Shown: piece by piece, positions 1-9,217 of the stretch
How positions within the stretch are numbered: the stretch's first letter is position 1
Layout of the letters: every line of letters begins with the position of its first letter
Assembly: GCA_905234785.1 (NCBI GenBank)
Contig: CAJOIP010000001.1
Span: 1-64,000, forward strand
DNA: 64,000 nucleotides
Source of the DNA: an uncultured Eggerthellaceae bacterium
GTDB lineage: Bacteria > Actinomycetota > Coriobacteriia > Coriobacteriales > Eggerthellaceae
Reading direction: 5' to 3'
Notes under the pieces: model-generated
Database searches by the model: none
The model's input: the letters and a program-made list of their open reading frames with translations, nothing else
Told to the model about the DNA's origin: nothing
Position numbers and translations under genes: made by a program

Positions 1-99
1 GGCCACCACCACTACACGATGGACGCCCACGAGCGCGACGTGTGCGTGGCCAAGTGGGGCTGGCGCTACGAGGGCATATCCTGGTACGGCATGAGGTAG
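1..99 (+). CDS. C-terminal end of a DUF5648 repeat protein (5' end outside window)
   Basis: The first 32 codons are open and end in TAG. They encode one DUF5648-type repeat (GHHHYT, ERDVCV, GWRYEG) finishing with SWYGMR. The same closing unit, with SWYGMN, ends the amidase at 11101-13269, and WYGM closes the repeat block of the glucosaminidase at 15029-16162. The gene is therefore most likely another secreted wall protein with DUF5648 repeats at its C terminus. Nothing can be said about its catalytic part, which lies upstream of the window. Confidence 0.85.
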   Translation, partial: GHHHYTMDAHERDVCVAKWGWRYEGISWYGMR

Positions 100-136
100 C
101 GCGATAGAGTGCCCTGTGCCCCATCTTCGGCTGTAG

Positions 137-142
137 TATCAT
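137..142 (+). promoter_or_regulatory. candidate -10 element for the glycosyltransferase at 174
   Basis: TATCAT preceded by TGTAG lies 31 bases upstream of the start at 174, in a spacer that otherwise holds nothing. No good -35 hexamer is visible, so this is only a candidate. Confidence 0.35.
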
Positions 143-173
143 TTGAACACATCAAGCTGTTGGAAGGGGTTCG

Positions 174-2321
174 ATGATAGGCGAAGCCATGGCAAAGGGT
201 CGTTCGACAGCGGTGCGCTTGTACAGGCGCCTCATTGACGGGGAGCCCGATGGCGCGCAAGACGTTCCCGTTGAACAACGTATCGACGTCAGGTTTGTCG
301 ATTGCATTCCAGATGGCGATCAACTCATCATTCGCTCGTCGAGCACGGTCGTTGGGGGCGAAGTTTGCGCAGACTTGTCGTTTGCGACTTCTGACGCACA
401 GGGCGAGCCCGTCGATTCTTCCACGATCGTTTTGGGCCGCACGTTTTTCAGCGCGGACGCCGAAGGTGGTGCTCCGAAGTGGGAGATTATTTCATCGACG
501 CGCGTAGCTCGAGCGAGCGTTCCGTTTCGTTTGCGCGTATCCGACAATTCTCATCAACATGTCGAGGCGACGAGAGTGTTCAACGCCCGACGTATGCACA
601 AGCTTCTGTCCGAACGGAAGCGCCTTATGGCCAATGCTTGGGACAATCCCGCGTATGCGGCATGGTTCAAAGGCCATCGCGTCACAGAAGCGCAATTGTC
701 GAGCCAAGCGATGCGTCGGTTTGAATACGAGCCGCTCATAAGCATTGTTGTGCCCCTGTACCACACGCCTAAGGGTTATCTCGCGGACATGGTAGATTCC
801 GTTTTGGCCCAAAGCTATACAACATGGGAGCTCGTACTCGTGAACGCCAGCCCACAGGACGAAGAAATGCGCTTCGCGCTGCAGGGCGTTTCTGATGAGC
901 GCGTTCGCGTCATCGACTTGGAAACGAACAAAGGAATCGTCGGCAACACGAATGCGGGTATTGAAGCTGCTCGCGGTGATTACATCGCGTTTCTCGATCA
1001 TGATGACTTCATCGAGCCCGACGCGCTGTTCTGCTATGTGTCAGCTATCAACGACGCTGGCGAATGCGGCGTGCTGTACTGCGACGAGGACTCGTACACG
1101 CCAGGCGGTCGTTTCGTGCATCCCCACTTCAAGCCCGACTTCAACCGCGATTTGCTGTACACGCATAACTACATCACTCATTTCCTCATGATCAAGACAG
1201 AGCTCATACGGACGGCAGGTGTTTCTCCCGAGTATGTGGAAGGGGCGCAAGATTACGACCTGACGCTGCGTGCAATCGAACGTACGGATATCGTCGCGCA
1301 CATTCCGCGTGTGCTCTACCATTGGCGCATACATGCCGAATCGACAAGCGCCAACGCAGCGAGTAAGCAATACGCTCAAACAGCAGGAAAGCGCGCCCTT
1401 GAAGACCATTTCAAGCGTCGGGGCATCGCAGTGAACATTGAAGACGGTCAAGACGCTTTCACGTATATCGAGTCGTACCAGCTTGAAAGCGCGCCGCTCG
1501 TCTCGATAATCATCCCGTCAAAAGACCATGTCGACGTGCTGTCGCCCTGCCTCGAATCCATTATCGAAAAAGCGACGTATCCGAATTACGAAATCGTGGT
1601 TGTCGAGAACAACAGCGAAGATGCGGCGACATTCGAATTCTACGAGACAATCGAGCGGGCGCACGAGCATGTCCGCGTCGTTCGATTCGAAGGCCCGTTT
1701 AACTATTCCAAGGTCGTCAATTTCGGCGCAGCCCAAGCACAAGGCGAATATCTCTTATTCCTGAACAACGATACCGAGGTCATAACCCCCGATTTCATCG
1801 AGCGCATGCTTGGGTTCTTTGCGAGGCCGGAAGTCGGCGTTGTAGGCGCGAAGCTCCTTCACCTCGACAATACGATTCAACATGCAGGTGTCATCGTCGG
1901 TCCTCACGAGGAGCCCTGGCATGTGTTCATGAACGCGCCAGCCGATTATCGCGGTTACATGGGGCGGGCGCATCATACGCAAGATTACTTGGCGGTTACG
2001 GGTGCATGCCAACTTGTGAGCCGGCGCGTTTTTGACGAAGTGGGGGGCTACGACGAATCATTCTGCGTTGCCTACAACGACGTCGACTTCTGCCTTCGTG
2101 CTCGCGAATCGGGATACCTGACCGTGTACTGTGCTCAGGCGAGGCTCTACCACCGCGAGTTCACCTCGCGCGGCCGCGACGTGTCTCCGCAGGCCCGCAC
2201 GCGTTTCTATTCCGAAAAGGGCTTGTTGCATCACCGTTGGGCGCGTCTTTTCGTTGAAGGGGATCCGTACTGTAGTCCCAACTGCGACCGCGATAGCCTG
2301 TTCTTCTCCCTTTCGCGTTAG
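174..2321 (+). CDS. two-domain GT2 glycosyltransferase
   Basis: A 715-residue protein with an N-terminal region of about 185 residues followed by two GT-A (family 2) domains. The first begins near residue 185 (ISIVVPLYH) and has a metal-binding DHDD near residue 274. The second begins near residue 440 (VSIIIPSKDH) and has LNNDTE near residue 530. This layout is typical of large bacterial transferases that build rhamnan or O-antigen-like chains, each domain adding one sugar. The start is supported by GGAAGGGG 5-8 bases upstream. The next GT2 gene starts 9 bases after the stop, so the two form an operon. Sugar donor and acceptor cannot be read from the sequence; a rhamnose or galactofuranose polymer would fit the neighbours. 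Confidence 0.88.
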   Translation: MIGEAMAKGRSTAVRLYRRLIDGEPDGAQDVPVEQRIDVRFVDCIPDGDQLIIRSSSTVVGGEVCADLSFATSDAQGEPVDSSTIVLGRTFFSADAEGGAPKWEIISSTRVARASVPFRLRVSDNSHQHVEATRVFNARRMHKLLSERKRLMANAWDNPAYAAWFKGHRVTEAQLSSQAMRRFEYEPLISIVVPLYHTPKGYLADMVDSVLAQSYTTWELVLVNASPQDEEMRFALQGVSDERVRVIDLETNKGIVGNTNAGIEAARGDYIAFLDHDDFIEPDALFCYVSAINDAGECGVLYCDEDSYTPGGRFVHPHFKPDFNRDLLYTHNYITHFLMIKTELIRTAGVSPEYVEGAQDYDLTLRAIERTDIVAHIPRVLYHWRIHAESTSANAASKQYAQTAGKRALEDHFKRRGIAVNIEDGQDAFTYIESYQLESAPLVSIIIPSKDHVDVLSPCLESIIEKATYPNYEIVVVENNSEDAATFEFYETIERAHEHVRVVRFEGPFNYSKVVNFGAAQAQGEYLLFLNNDTEVITPDFIERMLGFFARPEVGVVGAKLLHLDNTIQHAGVIVGPHEEPWHVFMNAPADYRGYMGRAHHTQDYLAVTGACQLVSRRVFDEVGGYDESFCVAYNDVDFCLRARESGYLTVYCAQARLYHREFTSRGRDVSPQARTRFYSEKGLLHHRWARLFVEGDPYCSPNCDRDSLFFSLSR

Positions 2322-2330
2322 GAGCGCTTC

Positions 2331-3233
2331 ATGGCAAACGTGACTGTCGTCATCCCCGTTCACAATGCGGGCAAGTACCTTGCCGAATGCTTGGCCAGCG
2401 TCGAATGCCAGAGCCTGCGCGACATCGAGGTATTGTGCCTCGACGACGCGTCAACCGATGAAAGCGCTGCGATGTGCCAGCAGTTCGCGCAAGACGACGA
2501 GCGGTTCAAGGTGGTCTCGTTCGACGAAAGCCGCGGTGCTGCGGGGGCGCGCAATGCGGGCATCGCGATGGCGACGGGCGATTACCTCATGTTCATGGAC
2601 GCCGACGACTGGTACCCGACTGACAAGGTGCTCGAGCGCCTTTACCGGGCTGCCGTGGAACATGATGCGCTCATCGTCGGTGGGTCGTTCAGCGAATACG
2701 ACGAGAAAACCGGCAAGGTCCGCACCAAGTTCAAAGGGCATCAGGCGTGCTACAGCTTCGATTCCGAGGGTTTCATCGAGTACGCCGACTGGCAGGGCGA
2801 CATCGGTTTCCATCGTTTCATGTTCAAGCGCGCGTTCCTCGTTGAAAACGACGTGACGTATCCTGCGTTCCTCAGGTACGAAGATCCCGTCTTCCTGGTG
2901 AATGCGATGATCGCCGCTGGGCGGTTCTACGCCGTGCCCGACGTCGTGTACCGGTACCGCTTCAATCATAAGGAGCTTGCCCTGCGCGAACGCGCCCTCT
3001 CCGACGCCATCGAAGCCCACGCCGAGTTGCTCGTGACCGCTTCGAATAACGACCTCCCACGTTTGAGGGAGTGGGTGATCGAATCTTTGACGTGGCATCT
3101 TGCCACCCAAACGCCCGAAGCTCAGGAAGCTCATCGCGAAGCAGAAGCGGTACGTCAGTCGAAGTCGTACCGGTTGGGCAATCTGGTGATGGGGCCGATT
3201 CGCGCGCTAACCGACGCGTTGCATGGTCGCTAG
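2331..3233 (+). CDS. GT2 glycosyltransferase
   Basis: A 300-residue single-domain family 2 transferase. VTVVIPVHN starts at residue 4, DDASTDES follows near residue 43, and the metal-binding DADDWY is near residue 90. The C-terminal third is helical, with no obvious membrane span. The start has AGGAGCG at a good distance and lies 9 bases after the preceding transferase, so the two are co-transcribed. It is convergent with the CDP-glycerol-type transferase (11 bases between stops). The substrate is unknown; a role in wall-polysaccharide assembly is inferred from the locus. Confidence 0.87.
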   Translation: MANVTVVIPVHNAGKYLAECLASVECQSLRDIEVLCLDDASTDESAAMCQQFAQDDERFKVVSFDESRGAAGARNAGIAMATGDYLMFMDADDWYPTDKVLERLYRAAVEHDALIVGGSFSEYDEKTGKVRTKFKGHQACYSFDSEGFIEYADWQGDIGFHRFMFKRAFLVENDVTYPAFLRYEDPVFLVNAMIAAGRFYAVPDVVYRYRFNHKELALRERALSDAIEAHAELLVTASNNDLPRLREWVIESLTWHLATQTPEAQEAHREAEAVRQSKSYRLGNLVMGPIRALTDALHGR

Positions 3234-3244
3234 GCTTAGGGGCA

Positions 3245-4480
3245 TTAGTTCGGCCCAGCCTGAAGCGCGCGGCTTTTTTCCAAAAGGTAGTCCACGACGC
3301 GTGAAGCGGCTTCCCCGGGATGACACCAGCATTCTGAACGCACCCTGTCGCGGCCCTGTTGGAATCGGGGGTTCTCGAGACAGTCGTCGATGAGCTCCTT
3401 GAGGTCTTGCTCGTCAATTTCGAGTTTTTGGCCGATCATGGGGAGTCGGGTGAGAGTCCAGGTGGTTTCGTCGAGCCAGCATGCGTCATATGGTGCAAGG
3501 TCGAGGTTCGGTTCGGTGTATATAATCGGCCGGTCGAATCCGAGCGCGAAGTCGAAAACGACGCTTGAATAGTCGCTTATGAGGATGTCCGACCTCTCGA
3601 GAACTTCGAAGTTGTTGTTGTCACGGTTCCATTCAAGTTGGTCAGATGAAGGGAAGTCTGACATGATCTGCGAAATCAGGTCGGCTTCCGAAACGAAAGA
3701 CTGCGGGTGTGGGCGCACGATGATGTGGTAACCCGTGTCGAGCAGCTTCTCGATGATGGAGCCGCCATACAAATTGAATATCGAGCTTTCCCCCCACGAC
3801 GGTGCGAGCAGGACGGTTGGGATGTCGCCACGAACATGCCGGTTCTCAGAAGCGCCGATTTGGCAGGTGAGGTTGTCCATGTATGTCGAGCCGGTCAATA
3901 TGAGCTCCTTGGCTGGCAATCCCCGAGCTTCCTCGAGTTTCCGAGCTTGGTCGGCGAGGAGCGCTCCGTTTAGCAGCAGCGCGTCGTAGTAGTCCGTTCC
4001 GAACATGCGGTACAAGGTGATGTCACCCACCGCATGCGTGATGTGCGCATACCATTTCACATCACGCGAGCGTTTCCACTGGTACACGTCGAGCTCCGGG
4101 GTCGTGGCAAGCACAATGTCGGCTTTAAGCAGGTTCATCTTCGCGAAACCTCGGTTCTCCTCGCCGATGAACTCGCATTTCACGTGCTCGTACGTCTTTT
4201 TAAGCGCCGGATCGTCAGGTGAGCCGGTGTAGAACAGCAGCGGCTTGCCGCGACGTTCGAACTCGTCGCAAATCGGTTCGAAGACGTTCCAGTAGCGCCT
4301 GCTTTCCGAGAGGATCACGATGGAATGCGTTTCGTCAGAACCTTTCTCGCGACCGCCGCTGAGTAGGAAGCGCGCGTTTACGATGGCGTTTCTCGCCGCA
4401 TAGACGCCTGCGCTTAGCACGCCGATCAGGATGGTGAACAGCATGCTGCCGGTGCCGGGGTCGATGTATTTCACGATCAT
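3245..4480 (-). CDS. CDP-glycerol glycerophosphotransferase family protein (TagB/TagF-like)
   Basis: A 411-residue protein with an N-terminal membrane segment (residues about 10-35) and a C-terminal half typical of the CDP-glycerol:poly(glycerophosphate) glycerophosphotransferase family: APSWGESS, RPHPQSF, then SDYSSVVFDFALG near residue 305. Family members transfer glycerol- or ribitol-phosphate from a CDP-activated donor to a wall polymer at the inner face of the membrane. GAGGAGGAG sits just before the ATG. The gene lies 24 bases downstream of the broken YidC-sulfatase fusion and is probably in its operon. The sulfatase domain of that neighbour belongs to the phosphoglycerol-transferase superfamily, so both suggest a phospho-polyol decoration. 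Confidence 0.85.
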   Translation of the reverse strand: MIVKYIDPGTGSMLFTILIGVLSAGVYAARNAIVNARFLLSGGREKGSDETHSIVILSESRRYWNVFEPICDEFERRGKPLLFYTGSPDDPALKKTYEHVKCEFIGEENRGFAKMNLLKADIVLATTPELDVYQWKRSRDVKWYAHITHAVGDITLYRMFGTDYYDALLLNGALLADQARKLEEARGLPAKELILTGSTYMDNLTCQIGASENRHVRGDIPTVLLAPSWGESSIFNLYGGSIIEKLLDTGYHIIVRPHPQSFVSEADLISQIMSDFPSSDQLEWNRDNNNFEVLERSDILISDYSSVVFDFALGFDRPIIYTEPNLDLAPYDACWLDETTWTLTRLPMIGQKLEIDEQDLKELIDDCLENPRFQQGRDRVRSECWCHPGEAASRVVDYLLEKSRALQAGPN

Positions 4481-4504
4481 GCGCGCTCCTCCTCTCGCGT
4501 ATCC

Positions 4505-7263
4505 CTAGTACTCGCCCAAGAAGCGCCAGTTATCGTTCACGGTTATGTCGTCATGCACCGCGAACCAGTTGCCGGGCAGGAACGTGTTGCCGTTGTTTTC
4601 GTTAACCTGCCAGTACGTTGCGTATTGGAGGTGCAGCTCAGGAGCGTTCTTGTCGGAGCTGTCGATGGTTGCGCCCGTGAAGGGATTGACGGGCGCATTG
4701 ATAAGGCCTTGCATGGCAAGGACCGGAGTATCGGCGTTGGTCATGAAGGCAGTGTCGGTTTGAAGGGGTCCGGATGCATCGAAGTCCTTTACAAGCAGCA
4801 TGCAGTTGAACACCGATGCGTCCCAAACGTCCCCCGAGCCTTCGTCGCCGACGATAATCTCGTCGTTTTGGCCGAGCGGCCATGCGTGATCAGATACGAT
4901 GATGATGCGCGTGTTGTCGAACACGCCGTTCTCGCGCAGGTAATCGAGCCAGGCTCCCAACTTCAAAAACGCGGCCATGTTCGCATGGTAATGAATCATT
5001 TGGGTGTCGCTTGCGAGCGTGACAGAGCCGCCGTCAACTTTCTGGCGCACTAAGCGCGTCGCACCGTATTCTGTGTTGTCGACCTTCCAAGCAGGAATGT
5101 AGTCCGGCTCGGAGAGCAGTATGGGCTCGTGGGTCGTCTCATTGGCCATCATGAGGAACGTACTCGAGTCGGACTGCGTGATCTCCGTGATGTCTTCCAA
5201 GTGCTCGAGGACCCCAAACGAGTTCATGAAGCCGCTTTCGACGCCCGTGCTCATCGAGATGCTGTCGCGGATTTGAATCGGCGGCAGGTTCGTGGAATTA
5301 TAGGCGCCGTTGTTGTACAGGGCCGGCTGCAACACGAGTGGCGCGATCTTGAAGATGCTGTAGCAGAAGAAATTGCGCATCCATGCGGCATGCTCCTGAT
5401 CGGAAGTCGACGACAGCTCGAACCCTTCCACGTCGTAGCGTCCGTCTTGCGTGACGAACGCCTTAATGTCAGGGTAGTCGTCGTAGATTCCCAAGTCGGG
5501 TATCCAGGAATAGCCGGCATAGCTCGGATCGCATACGGTGACATCGTATCCGTTCTGGTCGAACAAGACCGGCATGACTTTCAAGGCCTCGTCGTGTTTT
5601 TCGCTCAAGGGCGTGTCGGCACGCTCGTTCATGCGCTCAGGTGTGTACTCGTAACCTCCGTAGAGCGCTGGCGCACCGACGTTGGTGGCGGATCCAAATG
5701 AGACGGTGTTAGGGTAGTAAGTAAACCCGTCGAGTATCTCTTGCAACTCTGGTTTCTCGTACATGAGCGCTGGCAAATAGCACGATGCCGAACGGTCCAT
5801 CATCAACACGACGACGTTCTTGCCCGTTGCGCTCAACGGAATGCGGGGCTCTTCCTGGGCTGAGGACTCGATGGCTGATTGGGCCGAGGCTATTTCCGCG
5901 TTGATTCCCACAACGTTTGCCGCAGACATGCCGACGGCTGCCAGCACATGGCGATGGCTGCCACGCGGACGACGGTGCCGTTCTTGCGCCATATCGCATA
6001 GAGCGCGAAGCCGAGGACCGTCAGAACACCAAGGTTCACGAGCTTTTCGAGCGTGGTGATGACGGGCGCGACATCGAACTAGAGCAGCGATGAGAGGTTA
6101 CCGTATCCTGTCCCGAAGAACATGTAGTCGACGACTGCGATTCCCGCGAATATGAAGATCGCGACTTCAAGCGTGCGCTTGCCAGAGGGCGATGCTAGGT
6201 GATAGAAAATCTCGAACCAGATGAGGAACGTGCCGGCAGCGATGAGCAGTGCGTTAAGCACGTACCAGAGCGGTGACTCGAACGCGTTGACGTCAAAGAA
6301 TTCGAGCGGCGAGGCGTTCACGACCGCCGAAGGGATGAGCAGGCTGGTCAGAAGCGTCAGGAAGATGCAGCAATACAAGAAAGCGCGTCCGTCAGACTTT
6401 TGCGGGACGGCACGTTGGCGTTTGCTCGCCGGCTTGAAGCGATACAGCGCAAGGGGGACTTGCAGAAGCACGCTACAGGCGGTGGCGAATGCCTGGAGGC
6501 CCGCCGTTGAGAGCGGATGCACGAACAGGACGACAACCGCAAGCGCGATGCCCGCCAGGGAGGCGAGGATGGAAAGAGCGCGTTTCGGGTTCTTGAGCTT
6601 GTAGAAGATGTTCTTCACCAGGGAAAACACGTTGTTCAGCGTCCAGTAGAACACCAGACCCGCAGGCGATCCGTATAAGAGGATGAGGAAAATCGCCGCG
6701 ATACCGTACATCTGAACCTTGCCCTGCAGGGGAAACCCCTTCATGTAAATCGCCGCCGAGACGACGTTGATGGCGGTCATGAGCAAAGGCAGCACGTTGA
6801 TGGAAACGCTGCCGATGACCAATAGCCCATCGGGGGCGCCGAGGTCGGTGATCGGCCCGAATGGCACTCCGTTGAGCAAGCTGAGGTTCGAGAGGAAATG
6901 GTATGCGGCGATGAAGAATGGAATCTCGAGCAGAAGGGATACCGAGCCTTTAAGCGAATCGGTTTACTTGTAGTTGTTCTGCCGGTAGTAGGTTTGCAGC
7001 ATCATGAAGCGTTCGTCGCCCTTGAAGGTCTTCTTGATGTGGTCGACCCACGGCTTCATCTTCGCGGCGCGGTCGCGCTCCTGCTCTTGCAGGGCGTCAG
7101 CGCGTCGGTACAGGGACAGCACCAGGAAGTTCATCGCAAGGCTGAGCGCGATGATCGACAGCCCGGGATTGCCGATGATGCGGTTTGCAAGGGCGAACAG
7201 CACTTCGAAGAACAGCTCGAGCGGTCCGATGAACAGTTGGTATAGGGCGCTTAACACGGTCAT
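4505..7263 (-). pseudogene. YidC/Oxa1-membrane-sulfatase fusion, inactivated by two stops and a frameshift
   Basis: Read from 7263 downwards, the frame encodes a YidC/Oxa1 core (TM segments, then PWVDHIKKTF and LQTYYRQNNYK), stops at TAA 6964-6966, and continues in the same frame (TDSLKGSVSLLLEIPFF) through the rest of the Oxa1 domain and further TM segments. It stops again at TAG 6079-6081 and resumes (FDVAPVITTLEK) through two more TM helices. Near 5940-5950 the reading shifts by one base into the 495-codon sulfatase/LTA-synthase-like domain (VVVLMMDRS, SFGSATN, IIIVSDHAWP) that ends in TAG at 4505. Both stops could come from a single C-to-T change in a Gln codon, and restoring one C in TGCTGG would repair the shift. 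Intact length would be about 919 codons. The ATG overlaps the TGA of the upstream transferase (ATGA). Sequencing error is possible, but three separate lesions make decay more likely. Confidence 0.85.
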
Positions 7264-9038
7264 GCGATACGACCTTCGCCCGAAAGCTTACGGCGCAGAG
7301 AGCGAAGGGCAGCCCTTGCCTCGATGGGGACGGCTTGGCGAATCGCGCTCGAAGTGGTTTCGAATGCGCCAATGCGCTGCATGTCGTCATCGGTCCAGAT
7401 GCGCTGAAGGACCGTGGCGTGCTCGACACGGCTGAACGTGCATACATCGGAGATGCGATCGAGGAAGGTTCCAGGATCCTCGTACTCGCTCGGTTGAATG
7501 CCCAGATCGCCGAGGACGAAGCGGGGGAAACACCAGCTAGCGGTAGGCGCCGTTTGGCGTAGGGGCGTTTCGTCGCCGTCTTTGCGGCAGTAGGCAGGGT
7601 CGATGGCGTCTGCGCAAAACAGGGCGTGGCCACCGATAATGGGCGCTTCTCCACATTTCCAGAACTGCCGCACGGCGAGGCATCGTATGACGGACCCGGG
7701 ATGGCTGGCTACGCCCGCTTTGAAAGCCTCGACCCAGTTATCGGATACAAGGTCGCCTTCGTCCATGATCGCGATGTACATGCCGCAAGCTGCAATGCAG
7801 GCATCATCGATAGCTGCGCGCAGGTTTCCGACGGGCGGTAGCGTGCGCATGCGGCCCGCTAGCGATTCTGGGAATTCGCGTGCAAGCGCCTCCGCTGCGT
7901 GGGCTTGCCCGTTGCCGACGGGGGCGATAAGCACCTCGAAATCAGCTGAGTTTTGGGCCGCCAAGCAGGTGAGCGCTTCGGCAAGTTCGTCGCTGAGTGT
8001 TTTCTGGGCAGGAATGACCACGCTGAGGAATGGCTGCTTCGGCGCGCTCGCGTTTGCGGGTTGTGCGCCTGCCTGAATCCTCCGATCTATGGTGGGTGCT
8101 GGGCCCCAACTGATTGTGCCTAGTCCCGTTGCGCCGTGATGAAGCGAGCGGTAAGCAGTGTGGTCGATTCCGCGGAACGTTGCTGCTGCGCTTCCTCCTT
8201 CGATCTGGTCGGGCAGCTTTCCCGCTTTTTCAAGTTTTTTATAAGCAAGCGTCGCTGATTTGCGGAGCGGGTTGCCGTCCCAGGTGAATTCAGCAAGCAT
8301 TGTTCTTACAAGATTTGCATCGCCCCATTTTCGCGCGAGCAAGAGCTTTCCAAGCGCATCGTGGTACTGCTCGGTTTCGCCTGCTTCCCAGATTCCGCGC
8401 GGCGATAGGCGATGGGGGTGGAAAGCTGCTGCCGCAGGTTGGTACACGACGCGGTGCCCGGCGTTGCGGACGGCCCAAGAAATATCAACGTCTTCGCAGT
8501 ACATGAAAAACGTTTCGTCATCGAAGCCCTCTGCGGCCTCGAACGCTTCACGGCGTGCGAGCAGGCAAGCACCGCATGCCCAAGCAGCCTCTCCCGAAGC
8601 GGGATCGAACCACTTCGCGTTCTCGATTGGCATCTGGCGTGCTTCGACAAGCCCGACCGAGGGATCAGCCAGCGCTGTTTCCACAAGCCGTTTGATGCAA
8701 CGAGGTGCGAAAACGATGTCGGGGTTGATGAACAGCAGGAAATCGTCTTGCGAGCCTTGCGACAGGAGGTTGTGCCCCTTGCCGTAGCCGGTGTTTTCGT
8801 TGAAGAACACGTACTCAACAGCAATGCGATTGCCCGCTACCTCTTTCATTTTCGCGAGCTCATCAGGCGAGAGAACGGGCGCAGGGGAGGCGTCGCCAAT
8901 CTTCAGCGTGATGATCGGCGCGTTTTCCTCGTCGTGCCAATGCGCCGCGCTAGCGCCAATGCTGGCGACCGTGCGCATGATGGCAGGCAAGTTTTCGTTG
9001 TACAGCACCATTTGGATGCGTAATGAGCTGCAAGGCAT
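7260..9038 (-). CDS. GT2 glycosyltransferase, rhamnosyltransferase-like, with second degenerate GT-A domain
   Basis: A 592-residue protein when started at the ATG at 9038, which has GGGAG 6 bases upstream; an in-frame ATG at 9098 has no ribosome site. The N-terminal domain is a family 2 transferase: RIQMVLYNEN at residue 7, FFNENTGYGKGHN, FINPDI, then FFMYCEDVDIS, a pattern common in rhamnosyltransferases. A second GT-A-like domain starts near residue 330 (LSVVIPAQKT), but its acidic motif reads MDEGD and is probably weak or regulatory. Its stop codon overlaps the start of the YidC-sulfatase gene, implying translational coupling. Its promoter region is shared with the divergent licCA-like gene and contains a perfect 17-bp inverted repeat. 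Confidence 0.83.
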   Translation of the reverse strand: MPCSSLRIQMVLYNENLPAIMRTVASIGASAAHWHDEENAPIITLKIGDASPAPVLSPDELAKMKEVAGNRIAVEYVFFNENTGYGKGHNLLSQGSQDDFLLFINPDIVFAPRCIKRLVETALADPSVGLVEARQMPIENAKWFDPASGEAAWACGACLLARREAFEAAEGFDDETFFMYCEDVDISWAVRNAGHRVVYQPAAAAFHPHRLSPRGIWEAGETEQYHDALGKLLLARKWGDANLVRTMLAEFTWDGNPLRKSATLAYKKLEKAGKLPDQIEGGSAAATFRGIDHTAYRSLHHGATGLGTISWGPAPTIDRRIQAGAQPANASAPKQPFLSVVIPAQKTLSDELAEALTCLAAQNSADFEVLIAPVGNGQAHAAEALAREFPESLAGRMRTLPPVGNLRAAIDDACIAACGMYIAIMDEGDLVSDNWVEAFKAGVASHPGSVIRCLAVRQFWKCGEAPIIGGHALFCADAIDPAYCRKDGDETPLRQTAPTASWCFPRFVLGDLGIQPSEYEDPGTFLDRISDVCTFSRVEHATVLQRIWTDDDMQRIGAFETTSSAIRQAVPIEARAALRSLRRKLSGEGRIA

Positions 9039-9113
9039 GGAAACTCCCGTCGGTGCGTTGCAGCAGGATTGTAGCATGTCGGGATTTGCGTTCTGCATGT
9101 GCGCTTGCCATCG

Positions 9114-9148
9114 TTCGTCGATAAGGTGCCAGGCACCTTATCGACGAA
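9114..9148. repeat. perfect 17-bp inverted repeat between divergent genes
   Basis: Two perfect 17-bp arms (9114-9130 and 9132-9148, core GATAAGGTGCC) flank a single A at 9131. The element lies in the 180-bp gap between the divergent glycosyltransferase and HTH-LicC-LicA genes, 22 bases upstream of a TATAAT box. It could be an operator, for instance for the HTH domain of the downstream protein, or a dispersed palindrome that forms a cruciform or RNA hairpin. There is no T-tract, so it is not a standard terminator. Confidence 0.75.
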
Positions 9149-9169
9149 TGGGAGTTCTGTTTGATAGCG

Positions 9170-9175
9170 TATAAT
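9170..9175 (+). promoter_or_regulatory. -10 element TATAAT upstream of the HTH-LicC-LicA gene
   Basis: A perfect TATAAT lies 43 bases upstream of the ATG at 9218. Because transcription would begin near 9182, the TTG at 9161 that lengthens the frame cannot be the start. No convincing -35 is visible. Confidence 0.55.
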
Positions 9176-9217
9176 TTTCAGGCATGCTTTGATGAAATTG
9201 AACGCTTGGAGTTGGAA

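Noticed and set aside
4505-7263. Stop-codon reassignment (TAA/TAG read as Gln) to explain the YidC-sulfatase stops
   Set aside because: TAA and TAG end nearly all other genes in the window, and a frameshift is present in the same gene, so decay or sequencing error is simpler.
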